Part shown: in pieces, positions 38,593-49,642 of the stretch | Layout: each line of letters opens with the position of its first letter | Position numbering within the stretch: the first letter of the stretch is position 1 | NCBI GenBank assembly: GCA_963930775.1 | Contig: OZ005689.1 | Span: 37,152,993 to 37,216,992, forward strand | Origin: Cliona cf. orientalis | Lineage: Eukaryota; Porifera; Demospongiae; Clionaida; Clionaidae | Length of the DNA: 64,000 bases | Direction of reading: 5' to 3' | Translations under genes and position numbers: made by a program | The notes under the pieces: model-generated | The model's input: only the letters and a program-made list of their open reading frames with translations | What the model was told of the DNA's origin: nothing | Database searches by the model: none

Positions 38593-40418
38593 ATGAAAAT
38601 AGTCTCAGTTGATAATGTTGCTGTGCTAATTGCACTGGTGGTCATGGCGGAAGCTGTACATGTACCAATGCCTCACTACTTCAAGCCTACAAGGACGAAC
38701 GAAGGTGACATGACTTTAGTAATTATGTCAGATTCATGCATAACTTTAAAGTTTACTCAGCTCTACCCTACAAAAATGAGGAGGTGTTCGCTTGAAGGTG
38801 TAGCTATCTGCATCAGATAGCTTGTACTGCATCCTTCGGAGGGGATTTAAAGCCATCGGTCCCGGGGCACCATTCTGGTCGCCTCGTTAGCCACATTAAT
38901 GTGTGGCAAACCTACGAAGGGCTGCCTTAATACTAGCCTCGGGCTATTGGCAGGTCCCTGGTACATACGTATGTACGTATACCGAACCTGACATAAAGAT
39001 TTCAAGTGTCCAGAATAGTTAATATTATAATAGTAGCTAATAGTTACATAGTGTCCCAGTTAGTGAGGTATAGCTAGCTAGTCACCCTGTAGCTAGCTGA
39101 GTCAATTAAGTACTGTCAGAATTGTTCATTCCAATTAAGCTGTCACTTAATTGTAACCGTGACACTCAATGGAGCCCTAAAAAAGACCTAAAAATTAAAG
39201 TAACCTGGCTAGCCTGCCTTCCACTGAATCGATGCAGCCAATGTCAGCCGATGCCTATTGTAGCACACCAACTTATGAAATGCGGACTTCTTGTGGGTAG
39301 CTAGTGATAAAATCACCTTGTTGTTTAGCTGCTGTCACAACATACATGGCTATGCTGTAACTGTATGTTTGACCTAGGCTACTAGTAACTATTATCAGTA
39401 CACATTATAAACAATTAACTTATAAATAGCTAGCTAATACATGAGTAAAAAGTAACTATATGTAACACTGGCAGTTCATGGCTGCAAATAATTACACTAT
39501 TCTACAGCTGCCGCGGAAGCTCGCTACTTTCAAGATATGGACCAGGCATATGTTAAACAGCCGAACCAGGAACTGATGAATGAGGCTGCACATGCTGAAG
39601 AATGTATGATAACTAAATGCTTGAATATTTTCCAGCCTTACCGAGTCTCATAAACTGTAGCTAGCTATCTCCTTTTCACACAATCCATCCAAGTCCTAAC
39701 AGTACTGCATATTGATCATAATACGTGTCTGAAATCATTATCTTAATTATTACATGCAGCTGGACCATCAGCATTTCGTCACATTGGCTCTCTTGACATG
39801 GACCTCCCCGGTTCGAGTTGCCCTTCACCTTTGCAGTTGAGGACATTCGGCTCAAATCGATTGTGTGAAAAAAACGTCAATAGTGGTTGCGCCTCTGTTA
39901 CGATTTCTGCTGGTGGACGATCATACACAAAAGTACGTGGAAAACTAGCAGCATATGCATATTACACACCGGATGGCTTCAGAAGGTTCGGTGATGCGGC
40001 TAAATCAGAACAAGATATCGATGGTATCTACGTTGATGGTGTGACTATAACACATGGCCGCAATCCAAGGACGCATGTCTGGACATATGCAGCAACAGGT
40101 TCGATTCACGGAATCAGTCCGGCAGCAGTGGCATGCCCTGAGGTAGGTACTGATATTACCAAACAACCAGCGTTTGTCGGAAAAAACTACATTTGTGTAG
40201 ACGCTGCGCGACTCGTAACACTCGGCAGTAATAGATTGTGGGATGCACCACTCTTTACAACTCTCGGAAATTGTGTTGGTGATTGCCCAGATGACCTCAC
40301 CTTTTGTGTGACCCTCGATCAAGCAACATCTGACGACTTGGAACTTCGAATTTGCGCAGATGAGCCCAAAAGTAATGAAGATGTGTTCATCAAGTCATAT
40401 GACTTCTATGTTCAGTGA
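38593..40418 (+). CDS. Secreted protein of a cnidarian/poriferan family
   Basis: Three exons, 38593-38704, 39508-39603 and 39760-40418, join with phase-1 introns to a 288-residue protein. Residues 1-22 (MKIVSVDNVAVLIALVVMAEA) are a clear signal peptide. A short linker exon follows, then a domain of about 210 residues with Cys pairs and the motifs DGIYVDGVTITHGRNPRTHV, FVGKNYICVD, SNRLWDAPLF and DDLELRICADE. From memory, these resemble uncharacterised secreted proteins abundant in sponges and anemones that share DGVSITHG...HIW and LWDG...DDIE.R.C landmarks; no function is known. No transmembrane segment is seen after the signal peptide. Frame, splice sites and stop are intact. Confidence 0.8.
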
Positions 40419-41191
40419 TTGAAGCTTGAACTACATAACTGAGCAATATTATTATAACTTTATACAGAGCTATTGAACTCTAAATCCCTATAAAATTCCT
40501 TGTGTGTACTATGTAGGTCAGGACTGATTAGGCTAGCAGAGAGCTATAATATTATATATATATATATAGGCTTCATATACTTTTTGGCCATTTACCACAG
40601 CTTCAACGTGATCATGAAATATCTCTACATATTATTATAGAGAGTGTGTGCATGCATGCATGCATGGATTCCCTACATACCACAAACAACCAGGTAGCTA
40701 TACCATGCAGTAACTATACTACTGTAACATCTGCCTACATGGCCACATTCATATGCATGGTCTGTACCAATCAACCGTGGCAATGATGCTGAGGCCCGCC
40801 TATAGCTAGTAGTCTATCTTCAAGCCTTGCGTAATCCTACGTAGTGTTTTCGCCTATATTATGCTCTACTAGGTAGCTACTAATAGTACCCAAAGAGCCG
40901 CGTAGTTTGCTTCAGTTCCATTCAAGTTCACTCGTGCCCCACGACAGCTACTTGACACAAACACTAGTTCAAACTCGAGTTCAAACTAGTGTATAAAGTA
41001 AACATCAAGGCCCTGACCCCTCTCCCCTCCCCCCCCCCCAACGTCATAATGTCGTTAATTTTTCCATACTTGAAATAGTTTGGAAGCACCCCCTTACAGC
41101 TTGAACTAGCTAGTTGATGAGTTAATAAGTTGGCTATGGTCACATTTGTAGTCCCTCCTGGTTCCCATCCATGTGATGATAATTGTAAATT
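40419..41191. other. Intergenic, no gene recognised
   Basis: AT-rich with short TA and TGCA microsatellites (40553-40568, 40653-40665). A palindromic ACTAGTTCAAACTCGAGTTCAAACTAGT lies at 40963-40990, given here only by its arms AACACTAGTTCAAACTC and GAGTTCAAACTAGTG. No coding signal. Confidence 0.5.
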
Positions 41192-41395
41192 GGGTATGGC
41201 CAAACAAGAAGACAGGTTTGCGAGATGGTAAAGAAGATCTTGGACAAAGATGGTAGGCCAAATCCCTTTAAAGATAACCGGCCGGGAAAAGACTGGTGGT
41301 ATGCTTTTTTGGCCCGCAGTAATCTTACTGTAAAGGAGCCCCTCTTCCCTTGAAATGTATCGGGCATCAGCATGCCAATCTTCACGTCCTGTTTC
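41192..41395 (+). pseudogene. Tigger/CENP-B-type transposase fragment
   Basis: A short open stretch reads GYGQTRRQVCEMVKKILDKD then GRPNPFKDNRPGKDWWYAFL, the landmark of the CENP-B-like DNA-binding region in pogo/Tigger/Jerky-type transposases. A stop at 41351 and a frame change lead into LEMYRASACQ, the expected next block. There is no DDE catalytic part. It is too short for standard ORF cut-offs but the match in motif order is clear. Confidence 0.7.
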
Positions 41396-41514
41396 TGCTC
41401 AACATGGCACTGCTATTCTTGGTGTTCATCTTTGCCATGATTGTTGCCATAGCTGCCATCATCTCATTGATTATCCTCTCAGTATTCTTCCCAATTAATG
41501 CATTCCTTGGCTAG

Positions 41515-42743
41515 CTACTTATAATACTCTTTGCAACAGTGAAAGATGAGTACAGGCAAAGGCAAAGGAGAGAGGTCCTCAAAGTCAGATTCGGCAAATA
41601 AGGACATTTCTGTGGAGTGAAACAGGCTGTGAAATGTATATATATCAGCTGCACAAAGTGTTTATATTATGCCATTATCATTGAAGCATTTCATGACACT
41701 TAAGCTGGTAAGGTGTTATCAAGATTGCGATGCAGTTCTAATGCTACAATAACAATGCTCAGCAGTAAGGGGGGTGGGGAATGTGATTTCATGTGTTACT
41801 TGCCCAGTTAACAAGACATTGTTCTTTGTCCTTACGTAGTACAGATGGAGGGCCCTGTCTTCTTCCAACTTCTACTCTGCCGGTAGTATAGTCATTGAGA
41901 GTGCTTCTAGGTATTCCATACTTTAGTTCTGCTTTGCGAAACGAACATTTCCCGGAACGAATGTCCTAGACAGCACTGAGGATAACATCCTCCCTACATC
42001 CACCCTTTGATTCGAAGTTTCCATCTAAAAATATAGTTATTAGAACAGTATTACTTCATTTCAGAAGGATAACAATGCATGCAACTACACTGTCCTGACT
42101 GAACTACCTCCAAAAGCTATTATAAAGAAAATTCTGGTATATACCCATTCCAAGGTCAAAAATTTTCTCCACACTCTCTAAGCATCCTAGTATACGGTTT
42201 CCAAATGGCAAAAATTATAAACAAAATCTGATGATATTGTGCACTCTGCAAGTCATGCAAATTCTTAGCTAGCATAAAAAACTACCACCAGACTGAAAAG
42301 AAAACAAAGCTGCAACTGTTTATATGGGTATTGTGCATGCAGCTTCTGTGTGGATGCACCCTATATACAAAAAAACAAGATTCAGATAGTACCTACATAG
42401 CCCTTACCTCGTGGTGAATGGCGAGGAGTCACGTGATACCGTCTTCCGTATGATATCTGACGTGTCCGTTCACTGCCTCCGTCCGATAATACCCAACCCT
42501 ACTCGTTGGGTAGTAAACAATGTTAATTATGCAGTTCCTCACATTTGGGTGGTGTGTGTATGCATGCATGGCAATTAACTGGTGACCTTTTGACCCAGTC
42601 GAACATGATGATACTGCACCAAGAGAGCTATCTAAAGGAAAGTGCCTGTACTAAAACGGTACTTGTCAATGAGGAAGACTCATGAAATTAAACACATAAA
42701 TTCCACTATCCATGTTAATTAGCCCAACCATACATGATTATTA
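41515..42743. other. Intergenic, no gene recognised
   Basis: AT-rich sequence with no splice-supported ORF or long repeat that I can detect. Confidence 0.5.
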
Positions 42744-42745
42744 TA

Positions 42746-43424
42746 TGTGACCTTCCATGACAAAACCAACCATATTGCGCTGACAACCGATTTTTAGTTA
42801 AGGCCACCATTACCAAGTACAACCTTTGAACTATTGCTCCTGCAAATTTGAAGTCTCTAGCCCATGTAGTCATGGAGATATGAGCCAAAATGTACCCGGA
42901 TCGCCCGTAATAAAAATGTGCAGCAAGCACAATGAAACATTGCTACGCACGTTGCACGCGGAAGTCCGTATACTCGCCGTTTATGCAAAGTACGTGGCCA
43001 CGCCCACTAAATCAAAGAGCCAGATGGCGGCCAAAACGTTGGAAAGAAAGCAGCAGTCGGCGTTTCGATGGAAAAGAACGAAAAGATAAGCGTGTCTATA
43101 GATCGTTAGTACACAAAGTCGAAGAAAGAAGTGTCTGGAGAGTTTTTTCTGTGCAGCTGCCGTGCTTGCCTACCTGCAACTATGGCAACGGCTCCGTATC
43201 ATGGACGGTCAATGTTAGCTACCCGGCCGACTTGTTCGAGCCATAACTCAGTAAGTATAGCGTTCTAGAAGCTACGAAGCAGATTTTTGTGTAGAGGAAT
43301 GATTCCTCTATCGATCTATGCCAAAAAGTGAAAAATGATAATTATCACTTTGGGCAACTAAATAGGCCTGTATCTCAGATTGATATCCAGCGCAATATGG
43401 TTGGTTTTGTCGTGGACGGTCACA
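42746..43424. mobile_element. 679-bp MITE, TIR TGTGACC, copy 1
   Basis: Terminal inverted repeats of about 37 bp (TGTGACCTTCCATGACAAAA / inverse TGTGACCGTCCACGACAAAA), flanked by TA. The second copy at 59276-59954 is exactly the same length. An ORF reading KESSSRRFDGKERKDKRVYR is shared by both copies but is not evidence of a gene, since most differences between copies change amino acids. Confidence 0.9.
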
Positions 43425-43840
43425 TATCATAGTGACGCCATTGATCAAGTGCGTATATATAGCGCTGGCAGTACAGCTGGCTAGTGCGGTTAATATACAT
43501 TCCTCATGGCTAGCTCGCTAACCGCACGGGCATAGGCGCCAGGCCGGCCCATAGGATGCATTACGTAATTGCGCGCGCGCAATCGACGCGTATAAGCATT
43601 AGTATACGTCTGGTATAGAGCGTTATTCGCCCTAGTATAAGACCGAATAAGTTGAATGTATATCACATGGATAAGCGCGCTTATACGGCCAAGGCTTAAA
43701 CGATATCCTTAAGCCCGAATATGCACATATAAGCAACCGACCTACAGAGGTATAAGCCCAGCGGAAACCAGTCTTAATCTAATGATATAATACTGTTTTA
43801 AGCCAGTAATAAGGCTGCGTATACTCATCGTTTTTTACAG

Positions 43841-44854
43841 TGTAGTCCTCTGCGAGTCATTACTGAGCTATCTGCCAACAGGACACGTGAAAGACCAACC
43901 TTACAGGCTGTTCAAAGAGTATGAGGTGGTTCCCATGAGGACTCTACGACTCCACCGACGGATATACCTATGCCCATATGCGTCACTCTGCAATGGAGTG
44001 CTGTACATCAGCCGTCCGTCGGTTGAGCACATCTGGGTCCCCTTAAACTCACTGTCAGGATCAGCCCGTGCCACAGCCGTGCAGATGTTAGAGTTCTTGC
44101 AGCTCCGGCATCAAGGACAGCATCAGGAAGGGCAGCACATATTATTGTCCAGCAGTTTAAGCATGATTTGGTCGAGCTACGTGTAGTGAGGGGAATGTCA
44201 CACTTCGACGGTGCGCAATGTGACGGACGCACATATGACACATCCACTGCAAAACAATACACCGAACGTGTCTTTGTCGTAGACAGCCTTCCCGCTTGCA
44301 TGTCAGTCAAGTCCTTCCTCAACATGGCACTGGAACTAGGACTCCCTGACCTCCACAAAGAGATCGCAAAACAGCTGATCAGTCAGACGAAGGTGGTACC
44401 ACGTGCCACAGTCCACTCCAGGGCTATAAACTTCTCGACATCAGTACTTACTCTGCTGATGTCGGAAAGTTTATCCCATGGTGAAGTAGATGAGAAAGAT
44501 GTACAGAGACTTGCATCAGCCGGGACATCATTGCTGATCGACCACTTCGCCCATATAAAAAGGCCTATCAGAAACCGTGTCCTAAGGGAAAGGCAGAGTC
44601 TGTTCTGCTGCATTAAGAGGGTAATTAGATTGGTTTGGAGGAGGTGTGGGTCAACCATTTACCGGCACCTAGTGGGGATTACGTGCATTGTAGCCGTGAT
44701 CCTTGCTGACCGTGAGGGATTGATTGGACCTAACACATGCATCACAACCATTTCCAGGGCAATAAACATGACCCGATACGTCAAGAAGGTGGAAATCCAG
44801 GAGGTGGTGCGTCATTGTAATGAGCCTTCTGATGACGAGGAAGAGGAGCAATGA
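43841..44854 (+). pseudogene. Frameshifted 3' fragment, paralog of the 816-aa gene
   Basis: Opens at a TTTTTTACAG acceptor and aligns with the last exon of the gene at 46513-49252: VVLCESLLSYLPTGHVKDQP matches IVLCETLLSFLPTCMPKGQP, and the C-terminal parts share QYTERVF, VVPRATVH/LVPKTKVH, a hydrophobic HLVGITCIVAVILADREGL segment and a RAINMTRYVKKVEIQEVV tail. A one-base frame change near 44107 separates the 5' 90 codons from the 228-codon remainder. Upstream exons equivalent to those of the intact gene were not found; a MITE lies 400 bp upstream. It ends in an acidic tail (EPSDDEEEEQ). Confidence 0.75.
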
Positions 44855-46112
44855 TCATTCATTTAGCGATCGTTCCCTTCAATACTCTTCATCTATTTAT
44901 ATCAGTATCATAGTGTCCGTCATGTCTTTATCAAAACACCACACAAGGTACAACACAAATTAAAGATTACATTATGCACGCACACAATAAGCAATAAAAT
45001 CTACGAGGAGTACATGTACTGGTTTCCAGGGTAGCTGCCTGTTGTTTCAACGACATGGTTTGATCCATTTCTCCTTTTCTGCGACATCTTTTCTGTGACG
45101 ACATCACAGTCAATGTCATTGATTTAGACTTAACATAACCCTATGCACGTCACATTCCACACATCAGCACATCTCCATACAGTGCGGAGAGAGACCAGTG
45201 AGAATCAGACTTCAAGCAAACTTCCTCATCATTAAGTCCACACCTACAAGGGAAATAAATGGTATCCATTATAGCAACGCGTGAAAAATTGCTATGGCAA
45301 AAGTTTGTTGAAACACCTAATTATACGCTTATGCACCTCCATCAGCCACCGTTACTCTGTACATGGCAGAGGAAGCTTGCCTCAGGATGTACAGGGAACA
45401 AGCCCAGGCCCCACGACGAGGACGTTGAGGTGCTTGGGGGCCCACAGGTTGAATTACGAGGTATACCCAATAGGACACAGCTGTTGACAACTATAACATG
45501 CAATGTATTAGGTCGCAATTTGATGAATAATTAACAAAAGGCCATGCCCCAACTCTTCTTTTAAACTTTCAACTCCACCTCTAAATTGTACATATATATG
45601 TATATACACTATATGTGTGAATATGTACTAAAATAATGGAGATATGGGCGTGGTTTGAGGTATTTTAGAATCATTGCATCTTACTACCAACCCCGCCCTT
45701 TGAACTTACAACCCCACCTCCTCTAAATTGTACATATGTATATGCATATGCACTACATGTGAATATGTAATAAAATAATTAAGATATGGTCGTGGTTTGT
45801 GGTTTTTTGGAATCCTTGCACCTTATTACCCCCAACCCCGCCCTTTAAACTTTAAGCCCCACCTCCTCTAAATTGTACATATATGTATATGTATATGCAT
45901 ATGCACTATAATATATGTGAATATGTAATAAACTAATTAAGATATGGGCGTGGTTTGTGGTTTTTTGGAATCCTTGCACCTTATTACCCCCAACCCTGTC
46001 CTTTAAACCTTTCAACATGCCTTCTATATAGAAATCATCAAAATTAATGGTGAAATACTTGTATACAACTAGCCTCCGTAGAAGACGGCAACAGTTAGAA
46101 GGGTTGTTCGAC
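44855..46112. repeat. Intergenic with three GGCGTGGTTTGTGG-type repeats
   Basis: Copies of a 150-bp unit (GATATGGGCGTGGTTTGAGG/GTGG, TTTTTTGGAATCCTTGCACC, AAATTGTACATATATGTAT) begin near 45641, 45783 and 45942. The same core flanks the piggyBac element and recurs at 52.7-53.4 kb. No gene is supported. Confidence 0.7.
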
Positions 46113-46228
46113 ATGTATATGACAAAATCTGGACTTTGACAAATTTCGACCTGAGCTACTAAAAACGCGCATTGCGCGAATCGCGCGCGGATCCCATACG
46201 GAGGGTTTTCCCAAATCCGGTCACATAT
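46113..46228. mobile_element. Short MITE-like element with GGTCACATA end
   Basis: Right end, inverted, is TATGTGACCGGATTTGGGAA; the left end TATATGACAAAATCTGG is a degenerate inverse. The same TATGTGACCGGATTTGGGAA end occurs at 56817 upstream of the minus-strand gene there. Confidence 0.5.
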
Positions 46229-46512
46229 ACATCCTATGAATCCATGAATAGGTTGTAACTAGACGTTCTCGTCGATTGGTGGATGGATGAGGTGAGTTGC
46301 TCTGTATGTACGCACACCCCGTCATATTATATTATATATGACATGACATGCATCAGGATGATGAGGATCAGGATGAGAACTCGCCCACAACGCCTTTGTC
46401 TGAACCTTCGACGAGTGTCCGAAGGGTTGGTGCACATATTAATATGAATGTCAATCTGTAACGATAATATACATCCTATGAATAGGTTGTAACTAGACGT
46501 TCTCGTCGACTG

Positions 46513-49252
46513 ATGGATGAGGTGAGTTGGCTCTGTATGTATGTACACACACCCACTCATATTATATATATATGACATGACATGCATCAGGATGATGAGG
46601 TTCAGGATGAGAACTCACCCACATCACCTATGTCTGATGATGATAATGACGACGTAGATCTGGAGAGCCTTTCCAAACACGACCACCCATGCCTGGCGAG
46701 AGGTCGCTTCTCAGTATTCAACTCCTTGGATGTCACACACGTTTCTAGGAATCGCGACATCAACTACAAGCTTGACATGGACGGTGTGGTTGGGATATCA
46801 AGGTGAGTCACTTTTTAACTACCCAACAATTGTTGCTACAAGAAATCATTTCAGGAAGCTGTCAGCCTTTAAGGTGTGTGAGTTTGGCGAGGCGAGGATT
46901 TGGGTTGGTGCCCCAGTGCAGGAAGGATACGAATTCCTTTCAAAGTCTGTTTTATTTCATCCTCTACCTCCTCATCTATCGGAATTTGAATCATGGATGC
47001 CATCATTCAAGCTCATGGAAGCTTTAGGAGCTTCTGTTCAAGTCATTTTTAGGCTTAAACCAGATGCAGCTGTGAGGGATGGCAATGAGTGGAAGAAGGC
47101 CGAGAGAGGACTTCCTCAGCTGTGGACGAGACGTGTGCTTCTCCCAGCAATTTCAGCTCTGGAAACATCTAGGACGAGGCGATACAACACTGTCGAGACA
47201 GCCCTGTCAACGGATATCCTTCCTAAGTATGTACGTCTTTACCGCGAAGATCTTGATGAACTGGACGAGAAACTCGAAGAGACAACCACCTCCTCCTCCC
47301 ACTTCACTAGTATCACGTGGTGTTTTGCCCTTTATAAGTTCGGACAACGATTCTCTTCTGCACAGGGGACACGTTGGGACCGGAGTCATTTGGTTTTGGA
47401 GCAATGTTTAAAGTGGATCGCCTAGATTCCATCTCCGTCCATCTGGCTCTGAATTTTTCCGCTGATGAAGACATGTACGAGCTCTTCTGGGATCGACGAA
47501 GGATTAAAGAATGGCTGAGGGGTTAGAACTTGATTTTGTGAGTATGTATTGATTCATGGTTCTCTCTCAATAGGAATAGTGAGTACATACTCACTCTTTT
47601 CTCTGTGGGAGTTGGGAAATCTGACAGTGAAGTTCCCTGTGCATGATGAGCTAGAGGCAGCTGTAGGACCATCGGCCACACTGATGTATTTACAACTGTA
47701 TACACCATTTGTCAAGGCCATGGAGGAGCGTGTGCCCCTTGTTGCAAGGCCTCATCTCCTCTCTTACATGTTGGGTGAGGAGTGTATCCGGAAGAATCGA
47801 AGGTTTAAAAAGATTTGGGACGAGGTGCACTCGGGGAGAACGAGAAGTGAGCTAATGGAGATTGCAAGCACTAGTGAGCCGTTTGAAGCTCGACTAGAAG
47901 TGGTGTTAATGGGTAGCGATCTCTCTTTTCTCTCCCAATTTGATCACATGAAGCTTGCACAGGCAGTAGTGGATGATCGTCTACTGGTAAAGGTGAGATT
48001 GGATCTTCTTTGTGGCAAACAAATTATGACAAATTTTCCTGCATACATGTAGGTGCCGAGAGGGCAATTTGGTGACTACGTGAATAAGATCGTTGCAGAG
48101 CTCCATAATCCATTACTTGCAGCCATCAATGGCACTCTCAGTGGGCCGGGTACACTCGCGACCATAGTATTGTGCGAAACACTTTTAAGCTTTCTTCCTA
48201 CTTGCATGCCCAAAGGTCAGCCTTATCACCTACTACATGCGTACGATCTTGTTCCTCTGAGTGCTCTCGAGTCCACTAAACGCCTCGACTTGAGTAAGTT
48301 TGCCGAGTTGAGAGGTGGCCTTCTTTATGTACCCACACCCAAGTTCGAGAAAGTGTGGGTGTCAATGCGCCACCTTCCATCATCAGCGAAGGCCATAGCG
48401 GCATCAATGCTGGAGTTTCTCAACAAGCTGCATGCACAACGGTCTTCCAGTGATGCAGTACACAAGGCAGGCGACATTATTGTGAAGCAGTTTCGGTACG
48501 ACCTGGTGGACATGAAGATAGTGCTCAGCATAGATTCTTTTAAGAAAGTGAAAGACGATGGATGCATCTTTAATATTATGACAGCTGAGGAGTACACGGA
48601 TCGAGTGTTCAATGCTAAGCAACTGCCATCCGAAATGTCCACCAAGGCGTTCTTAAGCATGGCCATGGATCTGTTTGATCATACGACACTGAAGGCTAGC
48701 ATAGCAGCTACGCTTGCGAAGGAGATGCCACTGGTCCCCAAAACAAAGGTTCATGAATGGTCCATCACTTTCTCGCCCAGTGTATTTACCATGATAGTTC
48801 AGGGCGACATGTCGTCTGGGGGCATGACAAGTGCTGATGCAGAAAGGATAGTGATGGCTGCTACTCCCCTGATGAGAGACTACTTCTCGCTGACGCAAAG
48901 AGAGATAAAGAAGATTGTCAGCCCTAGGCCGAGGCTCACACGATGTGTGAGAAATGCTGTGACAACCGTGCGTTCAACGACAACATCAACGAGTCACCTA
49001 CTCGCCGTAGCATGCATAGTGGCCATCTTACTAGCAAGAAGCGAGAAGTTGCTGCGCAGTGAAGTTCAGTTCACGCGAATCTACACGGCAACCAACCTGT
49101 CGCGTTATGTGACGCTTAAGAAGCTCAAGGATATTATCCAAAGGGCAGATGATGGAGAGCTTGATACACAGAATGTCCGCGTTGTTAACACTGCAACACT
49201 CGTCACACGCAGAAGCAGGCGCAGGCGCACAGGAACACCTTCTACCTCCTAA
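46513..49252 (+). CDS. 816-aa six-exon protein of unrecognised family
   Basis: Exons 46513-46521, 46591-46802, 46855-47309, 47366-47521, 47574-47992 and 48053-49252; introns are 52-69 nt, all GT-AG, and every junction keeps frame. The first exon is only ATGGATGAG. Residues 1-35 are acidic (MSDDDNDDVDLES). A mixed alpha/beta region follows, including FKVCEFGEARIWVGAPVQEG, GFGAMFKVDRLDSISVHLAL, then LLYVPTPKFEKVWVSMRHLP, IIVKQFRYDLVDMKIVLSID and AEEYTDRVFNAKQLPSEMST. A hydrophobic stretch HLLAVACIVAILLAR (about 733-747) is followed by a basic tail (RRSRRRRTGTPSTS). I do not recognise the family. A frameshifted paralog lies 2 kb upstream and a coiled-coil gene starts 390 bp downstream on the same strand, possibly a two-gene unit. 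A tandem duplicate of exon 1 plus the exon 2 start lies at 46229-46440. Confidence 0.8.
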
Positions 49253-49642
49253 TGATCCTATCCTATCCCACCCTCCCTCCCATTGTAGTATATAGATTTG
49301 TCTCATATCGACATTAACTTTCCCTTGTCAATGATGTAACTAAAATTAATTCTCTTACTTATTAATTCTCTTCTTAATGCTAACTAAACTAAATCGAGTA
49401 TCTCTTACGTTGAAACACTACAAGTATCTAAGATGCATGCACACATCCATGCCAACCACAGGTCTGATCAGACGGATGCAGCAACAATGTGAGTTTTTCC
49501 CACCTATTGTAATCAATGTAACCTGTAAAAATATTTCCACAGATCCGAAGTTACTATAGATCAGGTCAGGCTTGGCGTGACTTTCGATAGGAACTCCAGT
49601 GTGAAATAGGGACAATGCCTACCCGTAAAGTTTAATTTTGGA

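Noticed and set aside
38819-38985. CCTTCGGAGGGGATTTAAAGCC block resembling the tail of a dispersed invertebrate retroelement
   Set aside because: I could not tie it to a specific family or find ends; it lies within the first intron of the secreted-protein gene.
42826-43246. ORF KESSSRRFDGKERKDKRVYR shared with 59513-59776
   Set aside because: Both copies are the 679-bp MITE; most differences between them alter amino acids, so no sign of purifying selection.
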